Assembly (NCBI GenBank): GCA_905373565.1
Contig: CAJPTT010000131.1
Span: 1-6,770 of the forward strand
Length of the DNA stretch: 6,770 nucleotides
Direction of reading: 5' to 3'
From: an uncultured Treponema sp.
GTDB taxonomy: Bacteria > Spirochaetota > Spirochaetia > Treponematales > Treponemataceae
Shown: piece after piece, positions 1 through 5,944 of the stretch
Layout: each line of letters begins with the position of its first letter
How positions within the stretch are numbered: the stretch's first letter is position 1
Notes under the pieces: model-generated
Seen by the model: the letters and a program-made list of their open reading frames with translations, nothing else
What the model was told of the DNA's origin: nothing
Databases searched by the model: none
Translations under genes and position numbers: made by a program

Positions 1-128
1 GATGTACAACAGTTGAAGATGGTTCAAATGGTCTCACAGTCTCAATTTTTTCGCGGTTTTTATCTACTCTACCTGATGCGTTTACCCGCCTGCCCAAAAA
101 AATGTGCGAAATTTTATTCGTGCGAGGG

Positions 129-273
129 TTTAATACCCTCCGTTCTTCTACCGCCATGGATGGCGGTTGTTCCACGCAGCAGCAATGTTGTGGCAGAGCC
201 ACAACTTGCAGTCAAAACTATACACGGATGTATAGTTTTGACGAACGCTCTGCGTCGTAATAAAGGGTATTAA
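129..273. repeat. Outer 11-bp inverted repeat enclosing three hairpins
   Basis: TTTAATACCCT at 129-139 is the exact reverse complement of AGGGTATTAAA at 263-273. The pair brackets the hairpins at 150-167, 187-205 and 211-242. The left arm also takes part in the local 124-140 hairpin, so the two structures compete. The arrangement could mark the limits of a roughly 145-base repeat unit. Confidence 0.65.
211..242. repeat. Perfect 14-bp inverted repeat with 4-base loop
   Basis: GTCAAAACTATACA is followed by the loop CGGA and its exact reverse complement. It is the strongest hairpin in the window. It is not followed by a T run on either strand, so it is not a standard intrinsic terminator. It could be a protein-binding palindrome, a transposon-like end or part of an RNA fold. 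Confidence 0.85.
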
Positions 274-345
274 AGCCCGACTGCAACCACCTTATAGAAC
301 ATACAATGCGAAACATTGAGCATTGTACCCCGACGCTCTGCGTCG
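245..345 (+). repeat. Direct repeat pair ACGCTCTGCGTCG
   Basis: Identical 13-base copies lie at 245-257 and 333-345. The first follows the 14-bp hairpin, and the second forms the top of the GC-rich hairpin. This shows that the cluster contains reused modules rather than independent palindromes. Confidence 0.8.
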
Positions 346-410
346 GGGTTGTTGATTCAAAATTTTGCACAGAAAGGCGGTACCCGTGCCGGAGCGTACA
401 TGCGAAACAT
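306..410 (+). repeat. Direct repeat pair ATGCGAAACAT
   Basis: Identical 11-base copies lie at 306-316 and 400-410. Each forms a small stem around the loop CGAAA (5 bp at 304-308/314-318 and 4 bp at 399-402/408-411), so sequence and hairpin shape are both repeated. Confidence 0.75.
327..349. repeat. GC-rich 9-bp hairpin
   Basis: ACCCCGACG and CGTCGGGGT are perfectly complementary around the loop CTCTG. Only TTGTTGATT follows on the plus strand, so it is at best a weak terminator candidate. The hairpin contains the second copy of the 13-base direct repeat also found at 245-257. Confidence 0.75.
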
Positions 411-423
411 GAAGTTCTGTGCA
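366..423. repeat. Long-range 9-bp stem with possible branched interior
   Basis: TGCACAGAA at 366-374 pairs with TTCTGTGCA at 415-423. Inside, GTAC at 380-383 can pair with GTAC at 396-399, and ATG at 400-402 with CAT at 408-410 around the loop CGAAA. Together these could give a three-way branched fold if transcribed. Confidence 0.6.
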
Positions 424-546
424 CAAGCTGCGTTGAGGGGGATTGTTCGAACATTCGAGGGTTTTATCGAATGCGGCATCCTAATTTCGATGTTTAGGCA
501 ACGGAGTAGGTGCGTACTTCAAGCTTGCAGCAGCGAAATAATGCGC

Positions 547-601
547 TTCGAACAAAATATAAGAATAGTATATAATAGAGCGTAGCTATACGATAACGAG
601 G
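547..601 (+). promoter_or_regulatory. Promoter and ribosome binding site for the small plus-strand gene
   Basis: A perfect TATAAT occurs at 571-576, with a weak TTCGAA -35 candidate at 547-552 (18-base spacing). GAGG at 598-601 is an adequate ribosome binding site eight bases before the ATG at 610. The presence of both signals is the main reason to treat the short downstream frame as a real, if damaged, gene. Confidence 0.45.
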
Positions 602-609
602 TAATTATT

Positions 610-863
610 ATGGGAAGATATAGAACAATATATACCGAAAATCAAAATGGTGACGGATATGAGGCTGAAAAAAATAAAGCGGAAAAAATACGGTTGCATA
701 CTCTACCATGCAGACTATCGGATGGACGGTCGTCCTTAACGCTCCTGAGTTGGAATTAACTGGAGCTGCAAAAAAGTTTACTAGTATGGTCGTTGTGACA
801 AGTGTCCTTTTCCTCGCAGCTGCAATAACTATTGTTGGTGTAGCAATACGGAAAATGGTATAA
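610..863 (+). pseudogene. Small membrane-protein gene apparently broken by a one-base frameshift
   Basis: An ATG at 610 with GAGG eight bases upstream opens a 49-codon frame (610-759) that starts MGRYRTIYTENQNGDG and ends with an uncharacteristic tail. A second frame, open from 678 with its own ATG at 708, runs to TAA at 861-863. It encodes a peptide with a clear single membrane segment (about residues 28-46 of the 51 counted from that ATG) and a basic end, IRKMV. Adding one A to the A-run at 683-688 would join them into one 84-residue protein with a polar N-terminus and one C-terminal transmembrane helix. This suggests a recent frameshift or a sequencing error. Two separate tiny genes, or slippage at the A-run, are alternatives. 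No family is recognised. It is the only likely plus-strand gene and ends four bases from the last gene of the opposing operon. Confidence 0.45.
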
Positions 864-867
864 TTCG

Positions 868-1719
868 CTATTTTATCGCTTTTAATACATATTTTTTTAA
901 TGTCTTTGTCGGTATATCCATGTTTAGATATTTCAAAGAATGTATATTTTTAAAAATTGCAAACAGCGTTACGGGAATGCCGAATGGAAGGCTCCAGATT
1001 CCGCAGCATAAAGACATGATATTTGCTTTTTTTACTTTTTCTTTTAAACACTTTTTGCAGCCGATTTCAATATTCGTATGGCGGAACGTCAAAATCAATA
1101 TACTGAAAGCGGTGTTTATGGTTAATGCATTTATACCTTTTCTTTTATTGCATAGCGGACAAAAACAATCTAATAACTGTTCTGCATGAGTATTAATAAT
1201 TTCTGTTATTTCTTTTTTAGACATACTTTTTAAATCGACTGCATTTTTTATCTCTTCTAATTGTTCGGAAAAATATTTTCCGGTAAACTCTTTTATATTA
1301 TATTTTTTATACAATGTATCATATTCACTTATCAGTCCGCTGAGAAAATAGAGGGCTTCTTCAGTATAGAGAAATTCAAATATACCGGCTCTTGAATTGA
1401 TATAAACTGTTTTTCTCATCGTAACAAAAAAGAGAATAGTCAGAATTACGGCAGGAATAAAATAAAACAAGAAATTATCGATTGTGTTGGAATCAACATA
1501 GATATCTATTATGATAAATCCTGCCAAGAGAAAAAGTATAGCAGCAATAATTCCAATACGCCAATCTTTATATACCGATTCATATATATCATCATCAAAA
1601 TCATAGAGGTTACATTCCTTTGAAATTTTTGAAAGCAACCTCTTTTGTGTATATATTAATTTTCCGTTGTGTATTTCCGCTTCAAGTTTATATAAAAAAG
1701 CTTTTTGGATTAATTTCAT
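868..1719 (-). CDS. Unrecognised membrane protein with four-cysteine zinc-ribbon-like segment, third gene of mcrBC operon
   Basis: I do not recognise this 283-residue protein as a named family. It has two hydrophobic helices close together (about 54-75 and 83-101), then a soluble charged region (102-184). A cysteine-pair module follows: C187-P-L-C190 (with C185 just before) and, 30 residues later, C221-K-K-C224, which looks like a zinc ribbon. A third hydrophobic stretch (about 234-257) contains a SLCCGIWSLPFG pattern; a G-W-P-x-G segment after a zinc ribbon recurs in many unrelated bacterial membrane proteins. The ATG lies 10 bases after the mcrC stop with a modest GAG-type ribosome binding site inside AATGAGCGT, so it is probably co-transcribed with mcrBC. 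Its role is unknown. Position suggests an accessory or membrane effector, but it could be an unrelated passenger. The stop is TAG at 870-868. Confidence 0.75.
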   Translation of the reverse strand: MKLIQKAFLYKLEAEIHNGKLIYTQKRLLSKISKECNLYDFDDDIYESVYKDWRIGIIAAILFLLAGFIIIDIYVDSNTIDNFLFYFIPAVILTILFFVTMRKTVYINSRAGIFEFLYTEEALYFLSGLISEYDTLYKKYNIKEFTGKYFSEQLEEIKNAVDLKSMSKKEITEIINTHAEQLLDCFCPLCNKRKGINALTINTAFSILILTFRHTNIEIGCKKCLKEKVKKANIMSLCCGIWSLPFGIPVTLFAIFKNIHSLKYLNMDIPTKTLKKYVLKAIK

Positions 1720-1729
1720 ACGCTCATTT

Positions 1730-3127
1730 TCAATAGTGTAAGTTATTAATTATCGACGTCATCATAATCTGAGATAGATTATACGGCAGTGGAATACCGA
1801 TCTTATAAAAGTTTCTAAAATATTTAATTTCAACGGCCTGCTCTATAAGTGTTTGATCGTTATCATTAATAAAAATATTGCATCGTTCGTTCAGCTTATT
1901 TTCATTCGGACTAGGGTTATTATTACTCTCTGTTTTGTTTTGCAGTTCAGGATGGATGATGAGGCATTTTATTTCATCATGGGAATGCTCACTGATACCA
2001 AGCGCTTTCAATATTTTTTTATCTCTGGCATATCCGCTGATTTGCCGTATATCATCAAGCATCCCTGCATCTGAATGAGCATATTGCGGTTTATATTTTG
2101 CATCGATAATCAGCTGTTCATCTTTTTTAATAAAATCAACCGCAGTTTTTTCATATCCGCTTACTTGAAATCCGATATTCTCTTTCCCATAATTCTTAAT
2201 GAGCTGAGCGTATACATATAATTCGTATAGGCCGGACATATTAATCCAATACGGTACAGTCTCCTGTTCCAATGCTGAAATATTGTTTATCGAATAATCG
2301 TACCGCCGTAAAATTAATTTTGCAAGCTGCAATGCTGAACGATAATGAGGAAATAATTTACTTGCATGGAATTGTTTTATTTCGGAAGGCTGAATATATC
2401 CCGAAATTGTTTCAAAGCTGAGTAATATACGAGGAAGTTTCTGCACCAGCGTTTGACCGGCGCTATGCCTTGTACAGCTTTCAGATGTGCTCATCATTTT
2501 TTTGCAAAACAACAAGGCTTTTTTCAAGAGCCGATTTTCGGGAATATCCGTCGTAAATTCTTGAAATGCGCAGATATTTTTGTTCAATCCGCATTTACTA
2601 AGATTCTCTTTAATCGTTTTTGAAACGCATACTTTTCCTTTGATTTTATTTTTTAAGTTTTCTTCTCGATACACATATCCTTTTTTAAGACCTTTCTGTA
2701 TTATTTTTTCAGTTAAAGTAATAAAATGTACAATTAAAAGCGGTGTCAGATAATTGATATCTTGTTTAAGCGGTATTACAGGCTGGTCAAAATCAATACC
2801 ATAGCATTTTGAAAAATATTGCAGCTCATATTCGGTATCAACGGCAAGTGCTGCCCTCAACATCTCAAAATAGTCCAATTCCATTTTCGGCATTACTGCT
2901 GCGGCAATTTCACCTTCCTGCAGCCAGCATGTTCCTATATAGTAACTTGCCGTAAAATCTTTGTTAATTCCGAGATAGACAGGAGCTTTGTTCATGTCGG
3001 GATTTCCTGAAAACACAATCGGATTATTAATATCTTGCGTAAGCTGTTCCAACACTTGTTTATCACCTGCTTTCGGTTGTTGGTGTTCTGTAAAGTATAT
3101 AACTTGCCGCTGCTTATGGGTTATCAT
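1730..3127 (-). CDS. mcrC: McrC-type PD-(D/E)XK nuclease subunit of type IV restriction system
   Basis: 465-residue McrC homologue, the endonuclease partner that cuts DNA when engaged by McrB. Three parts are visible. An N-terminal region has the YIG...MPKM pattern (63-82) typical of McrC N-terminal domains. A central helical region includes GLKKGYVYREENL and then FTTDIPENRLLKKAL (191-205), the most diagnostic McrC stretch. The C-terminal nuclease core has E302 in GLYELYVYAQL, D331 in VDF and D342-A-K344 in IIDAKYK, matching the PD-(D/E)XK metal-binding and catalytic residues, so the enzyme looks intact. A polar, Asn/Ser-rich stretch at 396-414 is probably a surface linker. It is longer than E. 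coli McrC (348 residues). The start overlaps the mcrB stop by 14 bases and has no strong ribosome binding site, suggesting translational coupling. It ends with TGA 10 bases before the next gene. Confidence 0.92.
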   Translation of the reverse strand: MITHKQRQVIYFTEHQQPKAGDKQVLEQLTQDINNPIVFSGNPDMNKAPVYLGINKDFTASYYIGTCWLQEGEIAAAVMPKMELDYFEMLRAALAVDTEYELQYFSKCYGIDFDQPVIPLKQDINYLTPLLIVHFITLTEKIIQKGLKKGYVYREENLKNKIKGKVCVSKTIKENLSKCGLNKNICAFQEFTTDIPENRLLKKALLFCKKMMSTSESCTRHSAGQTLVQKLPRILLSFETISGYIQPSEIKQFHASKLFPHYRSALQLAKLILRRYDYSINNISALEQETVPYWINMSGLYELYVYAQLIKNYGKENIGFQVSGYEKTAVDFIKKDEQLIIDAKYKPQYAHSDAGMLDDIRQISGYARDKKILKALGISEHSHDEIKCLIIHPELQNKTESNNNPSPNENKLNERCNIFINDNDQTLIEQAVEIKYFRNFYKIGIPLPYNLSQIMMTSIINNLHY

Positions 3128-4742
3128 GAGTTTGATTATTTATTTTCATTTCATCGAAAATGGCTTTAAGCAATCCATCTTTATGATATTCGTAAAGAAG
3201 CGGTAATACCTCATAGGTAAATTTTTGTTTCAATTCGGTATCACTTTTTGCCATAAAATAGCTGTGTCCGGGCATTAAATCATCAAAATTCTCTTCTATT
3301 TTATTCTCTTCGATAAAGCGTTTTACTGAAGAGAATAACTCAAGCGCTTTATTTTTTAACACAGCATCTGTACCGATCGGTACATTGTCATAAAATTTTT
3401 CAATGGCTGCCTTTTCGGATTTCAATGTAATAAAAGCAAAACGGCGGCGGACTGCGTAATCAATAGCTCCTACACTGCGGTCGGTTGTATTCATTGTTCC
3501 GATAAGATAGATATTCGGCGGCACGGAAAAAAGTTCTTTTGAATAGGGAAGCCGTACGTTTATCGGATGCATACTTCCTATGCGTTTATCCGATTCAAGC
3601 AAGGTAATCAACTCACCGAAGATCTTTGAAACATTCCCGCGGTTTATTTCGTCGATAATGAGAATGAAAGGATTAGTGTTGGATTGTGTATTGTTTAAAG
3701 GTAAAGCGTATTCAATAAGACCTAAATTTTCCTTGCAGTATCGGATAATCGCTTTTCGATAGTTATCGTGGCCTCGTGCTGGAGTGCCGGGCAATCCGCG
3801 ATATACATTATACAGTTGTTCTTTACTGAAAAACTTTGATTTCCCGCTTATCCATCGATCTTTTTGAAAACTATCATCTTCATACGTACGAGTTGCCAGT
3901 CCTGTTCCGTATTCATTTAATTCAATCCGAAATGTGTTTTTTCCACTTAATAAAGGTATTTCTATAAAATCTTTTTCATCTAGTTCATCCACAAGTTTGC
4001 CCCAAACGGACTCAAAATTATCTTGCATTGATACAAGGGCGGAATCTTCAATCGCTTTTTTACAGAGGCGCTTAAATATACCGTCTTCAATACGGTACGC
4101 GATACCGGCTGTATTTCCGTCGGAGTTTTCCACAAGTTGAGGTTTTAATCCTTCAACAAAGTCTTCATAATCCATTGACTGATGAAAAGTTACAAAAGCT
4201 ATTTGCCCCTTTTCAACATATTCTTGATATTTTTCCATGATTACATCATGATTGAAATAGCTGATATTTTCATCAATAAGGCTGAGCGCCAATGCCGCAG
4301 TGGTATAGGTTTTTCCTGTTCCGGGAGCACCCTGTAGAATGATATTTTTCTTCATACGGAGAAGCTCCGTATATTCTTTTAGTTCATTATTTTCCATCGT
4401 TTTATTGTCCTCTTGAATAGATGCCCTATTTTTATCATGCAAAAACTCCAGATATCTTTGAATCCCTGCGCTAAAGGCTCCGTTTCCGGCCTTCTTATCA
4501 ATCTCTTTATAATTTGGAGCTGTCCGTATTATGTCGCATATAGATTGGAACTCTTGAAAATCATTATATAGAAAAAGATTTGGTTGAATATGCTCGGAAT
4601 CCGGTAATTGTAAGTTTTTAGCTTTCGTGGCTAATGCTCCGCAATATGCCTCAATAGTATTGTTGGTATAGCCTTTATCTTTATTTTTTTGAGTTTGCTT
4701 TTGCATCCAAATTCTAAACACCTGTTCGTTATTCGTTGCCAT
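3114..4742 (-). CDS. mcrB: McrB-type AAA+ motor subunit of a type IV (modification-dependent) restriction system
   Basis: 542-residue McrB homologue. McrB is the nucleotide-driven motor that recognises modified DNA and activates the McrC nuclease. Walker A is GAPGTGKT at residues 138-145, Walker B is IIDEINRGN at 362-370 with D364-E365, and the McrB signature appears as MNTTDRS at 417-423 (usually MNTADRS), followed by the VRRRFAF arginine cluster at 431-437. A GHSYF motif (492-496), common near the C-terminus of McrB homologues, is present. Residues 1-115 form a separate N-terminal domain that I do not recognise as the E. coli McrB DNA-binding domain. About 220 residues separate Walker A and B, far more than in E. 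coli McrB, implying a roughly 140-residue insert at 205-350. The ATG follows AAGGGA at a 4-base gap. The stop overlaps the next gene by 14 bases, typical of mcrBC. Confidence 0.93.
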   Translation of the reverse strand: MATNNEQVFRIWMQKQTQKNKDKGYTNNTIEAYCGALATKAKNLQLPDSEHIQPNLFLYNDFQEFQSICDIIRTAPNYKEIDKKAGNGAFSAGIQRYLEFLHDKNRASIQEDNKTMENNELKEYTELLRMKKNIILQGAPGTGKTYTTAALALSLIDENISYFNHDVIMEKYQEYVEKGQIAFVTFHQSMDYEDFVEGLKPQLVENSDGNTAGIAYRIEDGIFKRLCKKAIEDSALVSMQDNFESVWGKLVDELDEKDFIEIPLLSGKNTFRIELNEYGTGLATRTYEDDSFQKDRWISGKSKFFSKEQLYNVYRGLPGTPARGHDNYRKAIIRYCKENLGLIEYALPLNNTQSNTNPFILIIDEINRGNVSKIFGELITLLESDKRIGSMHPINVRLPYSKELFSVPPNIYLIGTMNTTDRSVGAIDYAVRRRFAFITLKSEKAAIEKFYDNVPIGTDAVLKNKALELFSSVKRFIEENKIEENFDDLMPGHSYFMAKSDTELKQKFTYEVLPLLYEYHKDGLLKAIFDEMKINNQTHDNP

Positions 4743-4810
4743 TGTTTCCCTTCTTGTCTATTGTACCTAACCGCACAAAACATGTTATAGTGCCGTATCT
4801 TGTTTGTTTG
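4743..4810 (-). promoter_or_regulatory. Intergenic leader of mcrB with possible promoter and ribosome binding site
   Basis: The 68-base gap upstream of mcrB contains, on the minus strand, AAGGGA (plus-strand 4747-4752) as a good ribosome binding site. It also holds a TATAAC -10 candidate (4784-4789) with a poor ATGACA -35 candidate (4809-4814) at a long 19-base spacing that overlaps the preceding stop codon. No terminator hairpin is visible, so read-through from the upstream gene is possible. The promoter is a weak inference; the ribosome binding site is clear. Confidence 0.35.
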
Positions 4811-5881
4811 TCATTCCGTCGTAATATTTTCGGTTATAAGCTGCCCGTTCCGTATCTTCCCTTCCGAAATATAATACAGTCTCATTTTTGAATTATCGGT
4901 TTTTGTATAATCAATCACATAAACTTGATTGGCTTCAACCTTCATAGGATAATTTGATTCCGGGAGCCAATCGCCGGTTTTGCCGGAATTTTTGAGTGCC
5001 TTATATGCGCCGTCAAGTTGCCAAAATTCGCGGTATGCAAAGTCTTTAAATCCGGTCAAATCTTGTTTGCCGTAATAATACGCACGATAGTCGGTATGCG
5101 CTACCGTTATGGTATCTATGCGGATAGGTTCTATGTCCTTAGCGAGCGGACTTAAATCCTCTGTGTTGAGATTAGTTCCGTAGATTGATTTTAATTGATT
5201 CGCCATACAGAGAACTGTTCCGGTAGAATCAAGCGAGGCTGTATCCGTATGCGCAGAACCATATATTCCCATTATATCGGCATTTTGAATTTGTTTGAGT
5301 TCATAGATAAAGTTTTGCACCATCATATTTTCACGGTATGCCATAGCCTTTGCATTGCTGCCGTTATAATAGGCAATACCTTGTTGTATGATCTCTTGCG
5401 CTCGGAGATATGCGGGAATGTTCTGCTGCTGTTTGCTTTCGAGGTAGCGCAGGAAACGTTCTCCGGTCGTGCCGTATTGATGCCCTACATCGGTACCGTG
5501 GAAAACAGTTTGCGGACACAGCTCTTTTATCTGCATAAAAAAATGATATGTATGTTGATTATGAAAAGCTGTTCCTTTCCAATCATTGAATACATCTTCT
5601 AAGATGGTATTATCTTTTTCTCTTAACCATACATTAAGATATTCCGCCGTATAAGAAGGTAGTTCAAGAAATAAATGCCTCAAGCCTTTGCTATAATATG
5701 CACGCCATAGTGTCAGTTCTTTATCCGTTATTTTCTTAACGCCGTGCTGTTCACCGTATAAATATATCGTACCGGTATAATTATTATTGCGTGCAGTATC
5801 TGCATCAGCCTTACCGTGTGCATATATAACACTTGTTGCAGCACAGTAGAGTAATAGAACAATCGCAATTCGTATTTTCAT
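4811..5881 (-). CDS. Exported EreA/ChaN/TraB-like (GExH superfamily) protein
   Basis: Predicted 356-residue exported protein. The frame opens earlier (Met at 5917), but the Met at 5881 is preceded by AGAGG about six bases upstream and begins a typical signal peptide: MKIR, a hydrophobic core, then IYA-HG around residues 19-23. I therefore prefer the shorter start. In the mature part, G43-E44-Q-H46-G, E73 in FLELPS, the R183-E184-N185-M186 segment and H211 in GSAHT occur in the order and spacing expected for the EreA/ChaN/TraB/PrgY-Tiki group of presumed metal-using hydrolases. That family includes erythromycin esterases, haem-binding ChaN and pheromone-inhibiting TraB/PrgY, so a specific reaction cannot be assigned. 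The C-terminal 100 residues are less conserved in appearance. Lipoprotein attachment at C13 is unlikely because Tyr precedes it. It lies between a peptidase gene and mcrB on the same strand. Confidence 0.75.
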   Translation of the reverse strand: MKIRIAIVLLLYCAATSVIYAHGKADADTARNNNYTGTIYLYGEQHGVKKITDKELTLWRAYYSKGLRHLFLELPSYTAEYLNVWLREKDNTILEDVFNDWKGTAFHNQHTYHFFMQIKELCPQTVFHGTDVGHQYGTTGERFLRYLESKQQQNIPAYLRAQEIIQQGIAYYNGSNAKAMAYRENMMVQNFIYELKQIQNADIMGIYGSAHTDTASLDSTGTVLCMANQLKSIYGTNLNTEDLSPLAKDIEPIRIDTITVAHTDYRAYYYGKQDLTGFKDFAYREFWQLDGAYKALKNSGKTGDWLPESNYPMKVEANQVYVIDYTKTDNSKMRLYYISEGKIRNGQLITENITTE

Positions 5882-5944
5882 AATCAACCTCTCATATATT
5901 ATATTTTTATACTCCACATCATCATTTAATATGGATGATGCGAA
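5882..5944 (-). promoter_or_regulatory. Ribosome binding site and possible promoter for the exported protein gene
   Basis: On the minus strand, GAGAGGTT lies just upstream of the ATG at 5881 and is the strongest ribosome binding site in the window; it decides the start of that gene. A perfect TATAAT (plus-strand 5898-5903) lies upstream of it. The best -35 candidates about 16-17 bases further match the consensus only at about three positions, so the promoter call is tentative. A CATCAT/ATGATG imperfect hairpin just after the peptidase stop lacks a T run and is not a convincing terminator. Confidence 0.45.

Larger units (their letters stand above)
124..473. repeat. Cluster of short perfect inverted repeats
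   Basis: At least eight perfect inverted repeats are packed into 350 bases. Stem lengths and positions are: 6 bp (124-129/135-140), 7 bp (150-156/161-167), 8 bp (187-194/198-205), 14 bp (211-224/229-242), 8 bp (302-309/320-327), 9 bp (327-335/341-349), 9 bp (366-374/415-423) and 7 bp (452-458/467-473). Such density is far above what neighbouring sequence shows. The pattern fits a mosaic of small intergenic palindromic elements of the REP or MITE-remnant kind; a structured RNA is an alternative. No transposase or long terminal inverted repeat is seen. Confidence 0.8.
1..600. other. Non-coding stretch made largely of repeats
   Basis: No gene can be supported here. Several short frames are open, including plus frame 3 from base 3 to the TAA at 258-260, but they run straight through palindromes, have no family-like sequence and lack ribosome binding sites in the window. 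The first 120 bases could hold the end of a gene lying to the left. Bases 124-473 hold the palindrome cluster, and 474-600 are an unremarkable spacer ending in the promoter of the small plus-strand gene. Confidence 0.6.

Noticed and set aside
327..349. Intrinsic terminator
   Set aside because: The stem is strong, but neither strand has a T run directly after it and no gene ends just upstream.
218..454. Minus-strand open frame of about 78 codons
   Set aside because: It lies entirely within the inverted repeats, with Cys/Arg/Thr-rich content and no start signals.
124..473. Possible CRISPR array
   Set aside because: The repeats are short, palindromic, non-identical and irregularly arranged, without uniform spacers or cas genes.
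316..585. Overlapping plus-strand open frames across 306-585
   Set aside because: They read straight through the palindrome cluster, lack ribosome binding sites and show no protein-like composition; they are by-products of the repeats.
667..677. Programmed -1 frameshift at the A AAA AAT heptamer in the small gene
   Set aside because: Slipping back one base here leads directly into TAA at 675-677, so it cannot join the two frames.
5195..5602. 135-codon plus-strand frame inside the exported protein gene
   Set aside because: It is antisense to a gene with intact family motifs and a signal peptide, and has no ribosome binding site; it is a shadow frame.
5882..5917. Longer start for the exported protein gene at 5917
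   Set aside because: It would add 12 residues ahead of a typical signal peptide and ignores the strong AGAGG placed for the ATG at 5881.
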